Positions 20,023-29,810 of a DNA stretch of 64,000 bases are shown here, one piece after another. The DNA lies in the NCBI GenBank assembly GCA_003116975.1, contig BGKB01000181.1, forward strand, positions 62,001 to 126,000, in the 5' to 3' direction. Numbering within the stretch: position 1 is the stretch's first letter; each line of letters begins with the position of its first letter. The DNA is from Aurantiochytrium sp. KH105. Its lineage: Eukaryota > Sar > Bigyra > Thraustochytrida > Thraustochytriidae. The position numbers were made by a program, and so were the translations under genes. The notes under the pieces were generated by a model, which had not been told where the DNA came from, did not search any database, and worked only from the letters and a program-made list of their open reading frames with translations.

Positions 20023-21114
20023 ATGATGCAGGAGCAGCAGCAGGAGCAGCAGCAGGAGCAGGAGCATGGGCGAGAGCAGCAAGAAGATCGGCAGCAGCAG
20101 CAGCAGGAGGAGGGGGCTAGGCAGGAAAAGGGGGATGGATCATCGCCGAAACAAGAGCACGGCCAAGATGCAGATAAACAAGCAGTGAAACTGGGAGGAG
20201 ACCAGAACAAGACTGAGTCCACGCCTGGGGAAGCGGACGAGCTGTCCGCGCAGCAAAAGGAGGTGGCAGACGCGCCAAAGCTTGTTCAGGAAACACCATC
20301 GCAAGCGCAACAACGCGGAGAAAAACGCAAGCGGCCCGGTGGTCTTGCAATTCGCAATGAGCAGGAACGCCGTGAAAGGGTCCCTTTGTTGGTGTGGAAT
20401 GCTGAGCGCAAGCTGGCCTGGCTGTGCGAAGAACGGGGCAAGCATGTGAGCCGCATGGGCTTTTCCAGGCGGGGCACCAAATGGCTCTGGCCTGAAGAAG
20501 CCGCTTTTCTTGTATCAGAGGGCGAGGCTGATCTTGCAACCGTGGAGACACGAGCAGGCAGCAAGCCTTCAGAGTGTACCATTGCCCCGCTAGACCAGGC
20601 CTATGTCCTCACCTATGAGGCACTTCAACTCCACCAAATCAATCTCGTTGACTACTACGCTTTTGTGGCATTGAAAAAGCTTCGCTTTAACGTATTTCGC
20701 GCCGGTGCGTGGGGAGAGAAACCCGACGAGGCATGGTTCGAGCGCACCGAGGCCGAGAGCAGCACGTCAGCCTCGCAGGAGAGCGGGACGACTGTGGAGG
20801 CGATACCGCTACCAGGGCCCCAAGAACCACCCTCGCCTTGCGTAATGATGCGTTTTGATGTGTACAGCCCGCAAACGTCAAACTTCAGTGTCAACGCTCG
20901 TGGGACGCCTAATTTTCGTGTGGCCACCTCTCGGCCCGCCGATCGTATGCCCTCGGTGTTATCGATGCGCGACCTGGCCAAAGCATGCGATCAAGAGGGC
21001 ACCAAGTTGCGTATGGCGCTCTTTGATGGCCAGGCGGTCTCCTTTGTGCAGGTTGAGGATTACGAATTGCAGGATATCGCAGCTGCCACGGCCGTTCAGC
21101 CTGACGTGGCGTGA
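20023..21114 (+). CDS. TSEN54: tRNA-splicing endonuclease subunit SEN54
   Basis: A 363-residue protein from the ATG at 20023. SEN54 is a structural subunit of the heterotetramer that excises tRNA introns. The N-terminal 90 residues are Gln/Glu-rich. The Sen54 N-terminal domain follows, with LLVWNAERKLAWLCEERGKH, RMGFSRRGTKWLWPEEAAFL and LVSEGEADL (about 123-172), then the helical segment PLDQAYVLTYEAL...DYYAFVALKKLRFNVFR (about 192-228). The C-terminal end has RFDVYSPQTSNF and NFRVAT, matching the FDVY...DFRV signature of SEN54. The start was chosen because upstream sequence in frame is low complexity and a tandem ATGATG lies here. It implies a functional tRNA intron pathway. Confidence 0.92.
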   Translation: MMQEQQQEQQQEQEHGREQQEDRQQQQQEEGARQEKGDGSSPKQEHGQDADKQAVKLGGDQNKTESTPGEADELSAQQKEVADAPKLVQETPSQAQQRGEKRKRPGGLAIRNEQERRERVPLLVWNAERKLAWLCEERGKHVSRMGFSRRGTKWLWPEEAAFLVSEGEADLATVETRAGSKPSECTIAPLDQAYVLTYEALQLHQINLVDYYAFVALKKLRFNVFRAGAWGEKPDEAWFERTEAESSTSASQESGTTVEAIPLPGPQEPPSPCVMMRFDVYSPQTSNFSVNARGTPNFRVATSRPADRMPSVLSMRDLAKACDQEGTKLRMALFDGQAVSFVQVEDYELQDIAAATAVQPDVA

Positions 21115-21588
21115 CAGTGCAGACTGTGAGACGGACACTTTTTCCGCGATTATCTTGACGTTCCATCAGGCGCCAAATGTAGCATAGGAGTCGGGAATCA
21201 AGATGATGAGCTCACGTTGCACTTTTTCGCTGTCGGAAGCAAACGAGCTGGGGCGAGACATCAACGAAGATGTCGTGCACTTCGCTTATTTTCCATGCCA
21301 CGCACGTGCGCATTGTCAAGATGTCGTCCTTTGTAAGAAAAAAGAAAAAAAAAAGGAAAAAGTGAACAAACACAAAGCACTTCATGGGGATCCAGGCTGC
21401 TTCTCAGAACATGCCCACGTATGATGATGACCTTTTCCTGTTCTCCAATACTACTAAATAAGACGAATTAAATTGCACAAAAAACCAGAGACTTACATTG
21501 ACATTTCAAGCAAAAGGACGTGGAAAGACAATCCCAAGAGGAGGCGCAGCTCAGAAAGAGTCACGGCAAATGGATGAAGGTTCAAGAC
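21115..21588. other. Convergent spacer SEN54 / RBM25-like
   Basis: This 474-bp spacer between two stops contains an A-rich tract at 21338-21362. No gene is supported. Confidence 0.6.
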
Positions 21589-22836
21589 TTACAGTGTTTG
21601 CACCTCACGGAGCAACGCATCAATGCACTCCTTGGCTTCGTCTTCTTCGAGGACGGCCTGAACCTCCGCGATGAGCTCGTCGCGCTCGGCACCCTTGCAA
21701 ACGAGACGCACGAGGTGCTCCACAAGCGTCGGCTCGGGCACGCCAAAATAGTTCTCGATGAGTTTGCTCGCGACCGTGCGAACTTTCTCAGCCTCGAGAT
21801 TGGGTTCTGCAACTTTGGGCGACACGGACTGCAGAGCCTCCGTTGCGGTGTGCGTGTCAGAGACGCCATTGCCAGAGGAAGAGCCATTTGCTGTGCCGGG
21901 CTCTACATGCGATTCGTTTGCCCTCCCCTCGGAGGAGAAACTACCTTCGGAAGAACGAAGACGCTTTTGCGCGGGCTCACCGTCATCACCATTCCCGCCA
22001 CTGTGACCAAGGATGTCATCCGCAGCGCTCTCGCCTTTGACGGCCTTTTTTAGATGCATCTTGACGGGAACATTCTCGGTGGAGCTCGTCCCACCGTTTG
22101 CAACCTCGTCGCTCCCCAACTTTTGGTCAGCATCGGCGGCTCTCGCGGCCTCCTCGCGAGCACGGGCCTCTCGGCGCGCTTCGTTAGCCTCGTGACGCTC
22201 CTTACGCAGGTTGGCTACCTTTTGACGAAGTTCACGTTTCCGCGCACGATCCTGGGCAACTTCTCTTCTTGCTTGCGCGTACCTGAAATCGGAGATGTCT
22301 TTATAGACCTCGTCGGACATGCTTTCTGACTTGGGATCAAGTCTCAGCGCGGCTTCAATCTCGGTCTGCGAGATTTCATTGCGAGAGCTGTGCGAGGCGG
22401 GTGCATCTTTGGCCGTCTCATCGACGGCGAGCTCCTTTACGAGCGCTTTGGCAGCACGGTCCACGACATCTGCTTCAAGCTCCTCGGCTACGCGCTCGCA
22501 TTCCGTTGCAGCGTTGGCCTCAGGTATAACTTCGACGCTGCCAAGTTGTGAAGCAGCCGCCATGCTTTTGGTCAGCAGCGCTGCGTCCTTGGCGCTTGCC
22601 AGCTCCGCAAACCCGCTCGTGGTGGCGCCATCGTCGGCTGCGCGCACACGATGCCATTTTGCGCCTTCGCCCACGGCCTCTATCAGCGCGCTGTCTACGC
22701 GAGCGTCTGGCACGCGGGCGTCCAGCCCGTTCACAAAGACCAGGACCATCGCGCGCGCCCCTGCGCCGCGAAATCCTCCTCTCCGTCTCGCAACTCTTGT
22801 GCGTGTCAAAGAGTTTGCTTTCTTTCTTTCAAGCAA
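21589..22836 (-). CDS. RBM25: RBM25-like splicing factor (RRM + PWI)
   Basis: A 415-residue frame. The likelier start is the ATG at 22749 (residue 30), immediately before the RRM; the longer start is retained as the maximal frame. The RRM-like part reads LVFVNGL (RNP2), KWHRVRAADDGATTSGFAE (RNP1 region), resembling RBM25 where SWKRV precedes the glycine-rich RNP1. The middle is a charged Arg/Glu/Ala coiled coil (about 190-245) like the RBM25 RE/RD region but shorter. The C-terminus (about 352-415) is a PWI domain: KLIENYFGVPEPTLVEHLV and AVLEEDEAKECIDALLREV match PWI helices, although the PWI tripeptide itself is not conserved. RBM25/Snu71 associates with U1 snRNP and alternative splicing. 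Only 83 bp separate it from the upstream homeobox gene's stop on the same strand. Confidence 0.85.
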   Translation of the reverse strand: MLERKKANSLTRTRVARRRGGFRGAGARAMVLVFVNGLDARVPDARVDSALIEAVGEGAKWHRVRAADDGATTSGFAELASAKDAALLTKSMAAASQLGSVEVIPEANAATECERVAEELEADVVDRAAKALVKELAVDETAKDAPASHSSRNEISQTEIEAALRLDPKSESMSDEVYKDISDFRYAQARREVAQDRARKRELRQKVANLRKERHEANEARREARAREEAARAADADQKLGSDEVANGGTSSTENVPVKMHLKKAVKGESAADDILGHSGGNGDDGEPAQKRLRSSEGSFSSEGRANESHVEPGTANGSSSGNGVSDTHTATEALQSVSPKVAEPNLEAEKVRTVASKLIENYFGVPEPTLVEHLVRLVCKGAERDELIAEVQAVLEEDEAKECIDALLREVQTL

Positions 22837-22919
22837 GTGAACGAGCGACTCAGCGAGAGGCCAACAAAGAATAAGGAGCTACTACCACTTAGTTTTTTTA
22901 CATTGGTTTGGTGCAGCCA

Positions 22920-23936
22920 TCAATCTTGCATCTTTGCTGCAAGCTGCTGGAAAGACGGTGGGTCCCCATGGAGGCCTGGAACGCCCAACTCCAGAAGACG
23001 CTTGAAAAGGATAAAGTCCACATAGGACTTGGGCTCGCGACCCGCTCGAATAGGGTTCCAATGACGTTTGCGAAAGTTGGTAAACCAGTTCCGGATCTGC
23101 GTGCTTGTCATCCCCGTCATACCACGCAACATCTTCTTCTCTTCGGTTGTCGGATAAGGATTCTTAATGTGCTCAAAAAACCACGTCTTCAAGATCTCGG
23201 TGGTTTCGACCTGCTTTGCATCTCCTGTGGCACCGCTTCCACCACAAAGCGAAGAGGAAGCGCCTGATTTGTCGTCGGCATCGCTCATGTCAAGTACACT
23301 TTCTGGGTACGTGCTGTCTGTTTTATACGTGTGCAAAAAGTGGCTTTGACCGAGAAAGTTATCGTTTCCAAGTAGATGACCGCCGCTGCATCCACTGTAG
23401 TAGCTGCTGTCGCCAACACTAAGCATGTCGTCATCGTGAATATACTCGCTGTCCTCGTCGGCGTCGCGTTCGCGCCTTTTTCGAACGTTTCCCGAATCTG
23501 GAATTGTAATCGTCCCTGGAAAGGTTTCACCACCACTCGCAGACCGTAGCGACCTGGACAATCTGTGAGCACGCTGAGTTCGCCCTCGTTCATGTTCAAG
23601 TGGAGCAAAATGGTCAGCGGACTTGCTGGCAACGAGGCGCTTTTTGCGCGGCGACCAGCGCTGCGCAGTTAGACCAAGGTCATCATAGCTCGTGGCTTGC
23701 CTTGGATTCCGCAAAAGGTTATCAAGGCTTTGCTCTGCGTCACCAAGTGCAGACGCCTCAAGCCCGATGATTTGCTGAAGGAGCCAGTCTCCACTATTAC
23801 ATTGCGTCGCATCGTGCTGATAGTGATAAGGGTTGGCGCCGTACGAGCCATCCAAATTATCTTTATCCATGCGACGTGCAGCGCCGGTTTTACGGCGTGA
23901 ACCCGAGACCTCTGCAGGCGCAATGGGTAAAGTCAT
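22920..23936 (-). CDS. TALE-class homeodomain transcription factor
   Basis: A 338-residue protein. The homeodomain lies at about 238-302: ILKTWFFEHIKNPYPTTEEK, then LRGMTGMTSTQIRNWFTNFR, ending KRHW. The PYP in the loop between helices 1 and 2 is the three-residue extension of TALE homeodomains (KNOX, BELL, PBX, MEIS). WFTNFR keeps Trp48, Phe49 and Asn51 but has Thr where TALE proteins usually have Ile50. The N-terminal two-thirds is Ser/Asp/Tyr-rich with no KNOX or BELL domain recognised. TALE factors control diploid or developmental programmes in many protists and plants; that role here is not shown. The first ATG in frame is used. Confidence 0.92.
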   Translation of the reverse strand: MTLPIAPAEVSGSRRKTGAARRMDKDNLDGSYGANPYHYQHDATQCNSGDWLLQQIIGLEASALGDAEQSLDNLLRNPRQATSYDDLGLTAQRWSPRKKRLVASKSADHFAPLEHERGRTQRAHRLSRSLRSASGGETFPGTITIPDSGNVRKRRERDADEDSEYIHDDDMLSVGDSSYYSGCSGGHLLGNDNFLGQSHFLHTYKTDSTYPESVLDMSDADDKSGASSSLCGGSGATGDAKQVETTEILKTWFFEHIKNPYPTTEEKKMLRGMTGMTSTQIRNWFTNFRKRHWNPIRAGREPKSYVDFILFKRLLELGVPGLHGDPPSFQQLAAKMQD

Positions 23937-25737
23937 GGCGGGAAAAAATATGCGGACCCCGTGCTAGTCACTAGCAGCGCGAATGAATGAGTCCCCGAGG
24001 CTTGCACGCCCGCACGCTGCCTCGCAGGCTGGCTAGCTAGCTCGCTCCTGATGACTAGCTCTCAAGGTCGCGTCCAAGACCGACACGTTGTCAATCTGTC
24101 AAGCCTTTGGATGATTGACCTTCAACGCCTTCGCATGCGCAAATGGGCATTCCGCATGTTGAGGGACCCTTCGTTGCAGCCCTCTCTGCCCCTGCCTGCC
24201 TGCCTGCCTGCCTGCCTCTCTGACTCAGCTTCTGGGCTGCCGAAATTTACCGAGAGAGCGACTGTTGCGCGCTCTGCTCTCCCGGACCCAGATGTGGGGG
24301 TTCTGTGGGCATCTCTAGCATCTGATTCGTTGCAACCGCTCGGACGGACATGGGCATCTGACGCGGTCGGTTAAGGATGGACGTCCCTCGTGCGCGTGTT
24401 TGCCGTAGTGCTTCTGCGACCGATAGTAGGAAATGAGCAACAGGCAAGTAGGCATCTACGCATACACGCACGCAGGCACGCACGCAAGCACCCAAGGAGG
24501 CGGATGAGCGGGTCCTGAGAGTTGAAATAGGTGGCATGGTATTCTCGGGGAGTCCATCAAATTTGGACCTCCTTCTGGTATTCAAACCCTCCCCTCGATC
24601 TTCCCAAAAGAGGCAACAGATTGTCCCCAGAAGCACCGCATTTGATATAGTCGACAGCCTTCATTTGCCTGCATCGGCCCAGGGACGCGATCCCACCTCG
24701 ACTCCTCTCAGAGACGCCGAGTCGAAAAGCGACTCGCGGAAACGGCCTGTCAGAACCTGACCCTTTTTCACTTGTTTTCTTTTTTCCTTTCAACCGCCAA
24801 AGAGCTGCGGGAAAACTCTCGATATTATTAGCTGACGATGTCGTTAATTCAAAATGATGGACGCGGTGCGTTGCGGCAGGTCAAGTCGAAAAATCGTCGT
24901 TTCATCATTTGATGGATTTCGCGGCATACCGTAAAAGCAAGGTGCTTCTTGACTTGGCACTTTTCCGAGAGCAATTGTCCGAGACTTCCTTGCTTGTGAC
25001 GTGATATTTTCCCGGCACCTAAGGAAGATCAATGCCTTTTACAGCCGCTTCCCCTTTTTGCTTGCTTGATCAGTGTTGCCGCCAAAGAGGAGTATAAGAA
25101 CGTAATTGGTCAAGGCCAAAGGAAATGATGGACTTTTCTATTTGGTGAACAGAGAGCAAGATCTTGCCTTTTGCAGTTCGTCATGCTTTCGTGTTCAGCC
25201 ACGCAATTGTCAGCTGTGCAGCATAAACACCGAAATAGCCAAGATTCACGTGAGCAATGTTTGCACGACTCTGCAGCAGTCCTCTTCTCTCCCTTCTCCC
25301 GCCCAGCATATCGTGCATTCCGTTGGCATCATTATCCTTTTCATCGAGCACTGCATGTAAGACAAACGATGCTTTGTGCTTGTGCTTGTGCTCGTCTTGT
25401 GTGTTGTGTTGTCTCGCACGTTCTTGTCTCGCAAGTTCTTGTCTCACTCCTCATCTTGCAAGTTCTTCGGCCTTGCCTCTCTTCTGGGCTGCGCCATGCT
25501 CTGCTCCTCCTCGCGGCAGTCGCGGGCCCATTCTCCGCAGGCGGCTTCTTCAAGATCCCCTCCGGAATGGCGTGGCCCCCGCCGCCCGGCTTGGTCCCAC
25601 GTACGTATACGTGGAAGCCGCCGCAGGACCTGGAGCTCTTTCTGGGCTGCAGCAGCAGCAGAGCCCGGACCGAGAGCCCGGCACGGCGAGCCCGAGCGAG
25701 GCCCGAGCCCGCGCGCGGCAGGAGCGCGGGGCGCGCG
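23937..25737. other. 1.8-kb divergent intergenic region
   Basis: This separates the homeodomain gene and the TBC gene. It contains a (CCTG)n tract (24190-24218), CTAGCTAG motifs (about 24033), an ACGC/GCAC-rich patch (about 24458-24490), and alternating (TGTGCT/TCTTG) tracts near 25370-25460. Frames extend into the TBC gene from 25171 without conserved content. No gene is supported; it probably holds promoters and long 5' UTRs. Confidence 0.55.
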
Positions 25738-27498
25738 ATGGCGTCGGCGGGCGAGGACGCGCTGGCCCGCGCGACCGAGACGTGGCGCAAGGATCTCCTG
25801 GCGCGCTGGGTGCGGCCCTCGAAGCAGTCGGCCTCGTTCAGGCACAAGCTGCACGAGGCCTGCCTGCGCGGCATCCCGCCGGCCGTGCGCTCGCAGGCGT
25901 GGCGCGCCATGCTCGGCAACGAGCTGCGCATCAACCGGGAGCTCTTTGACGTCCTCCGCGCGCAGGCAGACGAAGTTCGCTACATCACGGAGCGAGAGGA
26001 CGGCGGATACGATACCCTCACCGACGGTGGCGAAGACGACGAGGACGGAGACGAAGGCGGGGCCGAGGACGAGGATAACGACGACGACGACGTGAGCAAA
26101 CGCCAGGACGACAACGGCGCTGGGGATGGGGAAAACGGAGGAATCGCAGATGCTGGCATTGAAACTGGCCCGGGAAGCCGACGGCAAGGACCTGCGGGGT
26201 CCCAAGACGATACTGCGAACGGGGCCACGCAGAGCAAGATCTCGGATGAGGGAAAGATGCTGTCACATGGATTGAGCTCTGGCAAGGTCGTCACAAAAGC
26301 AAGAAGCTCTACGACGCGGAGCTGCGCTTCAACAGCGACTGACCTCGGAGAAGACGATGAAGAATCTGAGGCTGAACGCGAACATGAGCTTGTCGACGAG
26401 GGAAAAGGACAAGCGGTCCCGTTCAAACAGGTAAATGGGAAAGGCGCTACCTTTTCTTTACAAAAAAACATGGAAGGCAATACGAGCAAGGGTGCGTGTA
26501 CGCTTGGAAACCACGAAAGGAAGGCACCGAAGGACGAGAGGGAAGATGAGGTCGGCGAGGGCTCAACACTTGCGACTGTCTCCGATCCAGACATCTCACC
26601 GGGAGAAACCGACGTCTCAACACTAGAGGAGGAGGCTGGTGGCTCAGTTGCGGGAAGCGAGAGCTCCGCGCTTGGACCGTCCGCGCTGCAGGGAGAAGAA
26701 AAACGAAAAGCGAGCGTAGATCTCGATGCCGTGCCGCCCGCGCCAGCGCGGATTCGCATGGTCACACGCAAAACGACCTTATCGACGCAAATTGAGCAGG
26801 ATCTGAGCCGAACGTTCCCGACCTTGGCCTTCTTTAAAGAGGAGAACGGGCCCTTTCGGCAAGGCTTGCAGGATATTCTGGAAGCCTTTTCACAGTTTCG
26901 ACCCGGCATTGGGTACGTGCAGGGCATGAGCCATGTGGCCGCGATGCTGCTCTTGTACATGGACCAAGACACGGCGTTTGCGTGTTTTTGTAATCTTTTG
27001 CAGGACCACCAATTTTATCAAATTCTTCGCAGCACGGACGCTGGTCTGATTCCGCGATACATGACCTTTTTCGAGGAGCTTTTGGCGGAGCATATTCCGC
27101 AGCTGCACGAGCATTTTATCAATTTGGGACTGCGTCCAGACATGTATATAGTGAACTGGCTGCTTACGTTATTCACGCAAAGCCTGGAGCTGGATGCGGC
27201 TGCTCGGATCTGGGACTGTTATTTGTTTTGCGATTCGCGAGAGCGCAAGGAACGTTTTTTGTGGCGTGCCTGTCTCGCGCTGCTCAAGACGCTTGATGTG
27301 CAGCTTCGGCTTTTGGATTTCGACGCCGCTGTCAGTGTGCTGCGTCACGCCCCCCCTGTGTTTTCTATTGACAAGTTCTTTTTCTATCTGGATTTGACGA
27401 CCTTTACGTCTCGTCAGTATCAACATTTACGTAAGCGCGTAGGTCTGGGTAAAGAGCAGCTGACGGCGTCGAGCACGCAGCTGACGGCGGCCTCATGA
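25738..27498 (+). CDS. TBC-domain Rab GTPase-activating protein
   Basis: A 586-residue protein from the ATG at 25738. TBC proteins supply Arg and Gln fingers to accelerate Rab GTP hydrolysis. The catalytic region shows the Arg-finger motif IEQDLSRTFP (about 354-363) and the Gln-finger motif GYVQGMSHVAAMLLLYM (about 392-408). NLLQDHQFYQIL and GLRPDMYIVNWLLTLFTQSL follow. The pattern is closest to TBC1D12/14-like proteins. The domain is split: its N-terminal piece (LHEACLRGIPPAVRSQAWRA, about 39-58) is separated from the catalytic part by a roughly 260-residue acidic Ser/Glu/Asp insertion (about 85-340). Both catalytic residues are present, so it is probably active. The start was chosen at the conserved N-terminal piece; upstream in-frame sequence is compositionally noncoding. 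Confidence 0.9.
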   Translation: MASAGEDALARATETWRKDLLARWVRPSKQSASFRHKLHEACLRGIPPAVRSQAWRAMLGNELRINRELFDVLRAQADEVRYITEREDGGYDTLTDGGEDDEDGDEGGAEDEDNDDDDVSKRQDDNGAGDGENGGIADAGIETGPGSRRQGPAGSQDDTANGATQSKISDEGKMLSHGLSSGKVVTKARSSTTRSCASTATDLGEDDEESEAEREHELVDEGKGQAVPFKQVNGKGATFSLQKNMEGNTSKGACTLGNHERKAPKDEREDEVGEGSTLATVSDPDISPGETDVSTLEEEAGGSVAGSESSALGPSALQGEEKRKASVDLDAVPPAPARIRMVTRKTTLSTQIEQDLSRTFPTLAFFKEENGPFRQGLQDILEAFSQFRPGIGYVQGMSHVAAMLLLYMDQDTAFACFCNLLQDHQFYQILRSTDAGLIPRYMTFFEELLAEHIPQLHEHFINLGLRPDMYIVNWLLTLFTQSLELDAAARIWDCYLFCDSRERKERFLWRACLALLKTLDVQLRLLDFDAAVSVLRHAPPVFSIDKFFFYLDLTTFTSRQYQHLRKRVGLGKEQLTASSTQLTAAS

Positions 27499-27859
27499 AT
27501 TATTTTCGCTCGTTTTATCTTCTGCTTTTCTTCTCATTGAATTTGCGGGATTGGCATCCAAAACCTTGGTGAAGGGGTGGGGCTTTGGGGGGGGGGGTTG
27601 TTGGACTTATTTCTCAAGTTTGAACAGAAACAAATAAACGAACAAGCAAAATATATACCAAAAAATTGGAACACAAAGGCTTGGCTTGGATCAGATATCC
27701 AAAAAAATGTATTGCTTGGTTGTGCCATGATGAGAAAGAGGTTCTTTCTTTCTTCCTTTCACCTCTGTTCTTTTTCTTTCCCTTGTTTGTATGCATGCAA
27801 GCGCACATGCTCACGCATATCCGCACGCAGTGGACAAAGGTTTTTTGAAGTCCGGCGAA
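27499..27859. other. Spacer downstream of TBC gene
   Basis: This 361-bp A/T-richer spacer includes a poly-G run near 27588-27598. No gene is supported. Confidence 0.55.
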
Positions 27860-28078
27860 TTAGCCGCTGCTCTCTCTGTCTCCACTTCCATTACTCTCCC
27901 AGCTAAGTCCCGAAAATTTCAACGTCATGAGCGGGCTACGTGGCGTGAACGGCCGGACAAGCACTCTGAAAATCCTCGAAATGTTCGTTGTCGGCTGATT
28001 CATGCCACTTGCCGACGCCGGAAATTCATCTGCGTCTTCAGAAGGCGGTGCTGCGTCCTGCTGCTGCTGTCGGGGTTG

Positions 28079-28129
<51 letters not shown>

Positions 28130-28198
28130 ACTGCCCTCGACATCAGGGCCAGCGTCGAGAGAATCTTCAAACTCGTCCTCATCCGCCATCGCTCCCAA
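27860..28198 (-). CDS. Small polyglutamine ORF, hypothetical
   Basis: A 112-codon frame on the minus strand. It begins MGAMADEDEFEDSLDAG, followed by a run of about 18 glutamines encoded by a CAG repeat with short interruptions, then a Ser/Pro/Thr-rich tail. No domain is recognised. The acidic start after a tight ATG (an internal ATG at codon 4 is equally good) looks like a genuine N-terminus, so this may be a first exon or a small gene. It could equally be a chance frame around a microsatellite. Confidence 0.35.
28077..28129. repeat. (CTG)n / (CAG)n trinucleotide repeat
   Basis: A long near-perfect triplet array that would encode polyglutamine on the minus strand. Such arrays are prone to length change. 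Confidence 0.95.
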
Positions 28199-29131
28199 CG
28201 AGAGTATCTCTTCTTATTCCTCTCTTTTGTCTGCTTGCCTTTAGCAAGCGTACTAGTCGCGCTGTCCACGTCGTTACCGTTGTCGATCTCCTAAAGTCTT
28301 TCCGCGATTGATTGCTTGATTGAAGTTTGCTGTCGAGTCGCGCCTGGGGAGACTCAGCTGCGCTGGATGCGTGTTCTCCGCCAGCCCAAAACGATGGAAA
28401 TAACTCTCGGTCGCAATACGCACTGCAAGGCCGACCTTCCTTGCGTCAAGCGACCGTTCTCCGCGTCGACCTGGGTCCCCGACCGCAAGTTCTCCAGCCT
28501 GAGCTGGCTCGCGCTCTCTGGCCTTGGCCAGGTCCTGGCCCAGGTCCCGTCCAGCGCGAAATCGTTATCTCCGCACCTCCTCTCCCCTCGACCGCGCGAG
28601 AACCTTTCGCCTGTCCACAGGGTAACTCTCCGCCGCTTCTCCGCGGCCTTTCCGCGTGCTCGAGCGCCGCCCTCGCCTCGCTCGACTCCACTCGACTCGG
28701 ACTCGCGTGGTCCGGCTTGGTTGGCAGCTCTTTTTGGCTGGGAGCGCTCTCGGCTCTCCGTGTTCTTTCCAAGCAGCACAGGCTGGAGCAGACCTATGTA
28801 CGACGGGGGGGAAACCAGCGCCGCTCTCCTTCTTCTCCTGCCTTCTCCACCTTCCTCGCCTCGGCGCGGTCTCCGCGACGCCGTCTCTCGCCGCTTCGCG
28901 GCCGCTCCGCTCCTTGGCCTTGGCCTTGGCCGCGAAGCTCGCGCGGTCTCCGCCGCTCGCGCCCTGACCGGGCAGGGAGGAATCAAGGCGCCGGACCGCG
29001 CGTGCCGCGCCTCTTCGATCGCCGCGGCCTCTTCTTTCTTGCTCTCCCGCTCTCGCTCGCAGTCCCGCCTTCTCGCGCCTCTGCCTCTGCGCCGCGCCGA
29101 CGCAGGCTCTAGCTCGCTACACCGCGCTCGG

Positions 29132-29183
29132 CCTCGACCTCGACCTCGACCTCGACCTCGACCTCGACCTCGACCTCGACCTC
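29132..29183. repeat. (CGACCT)n hexanucleotide array
   Basis: About eight and a half tandem copies of CGACCT. On the minus strand this would read as alternating dipeptides, but no gene is supported around it. Confidence 0.92.
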
Positions 29184-29770
29184 AAACTCGGCCTTGAGCG
29201 TGCCCTCGAGCGCGAGCGCGAGCGCGTGCACGTGCCGCGCCTCGCGCAGGGGGTGATGAAAAGCCGCCGCCACGCCGCCCAAACGCACGCCCGCTCGCGC
29301 GTCGCTTGCCCGCCGCACAGGCGCCCGCTCGCGCCCCCTCGCCGCCGTGCGCGGCGGCTGAGCACGGAAGGGGCTTTGCTTGGCTTGGCGCGGCTTGGCG
29401 TGGCTTTGCTTTGCTTTGCTCGCGTTGCTTTGCCTTGCTTGCTTTCGCTTGCTTTGCTCGGCGTATGATAGAGGAGTGGCTGATCAACGCAGCGACGCTG
29501 TGCAGACAGGCCAGACCAGACGGAGGCGCGGGGCGAGGCTGCCGCGCGCCCCGGCCGACGACGCCCCTCGTGCTACCGCTGCTGCAGCTGCTGGCGGGCC
29601 TCTGCGCTTGCGGCGGCCGGCCGCGCAGGCGGTACCGCCTGGCTTCAAGATAGCGCAGCGTGGAGGGCGTGGTATGACATAACGTGGCGTCGAGGTGGAC
29701 ATGAGCGGAGGAGAGCTGCGCAACGGGGGCCAGCCGTGGCGAGGAGCTGCGCGACATTGCTGCACGGAGC

Positions 29771-29810
29771 GTGGCTTGGCTTGGCTTGGCTTGGCTTGGC
29801 TTGGCTTGGT
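29771..29810. repeat. (TTGGC)n pentanucleotide array
   Basis: About seven to eight tandem copies of CTTGG/TTGGC in the intergenic region. Confidence 0.9.

Noticed and set aside
28316-29197. Overlapping 293-, 261- and 210-codon frames
   Set aside because: They occupy the same CT-rich DNA on both strands with Ser/Arg/Pro bias and no domain.
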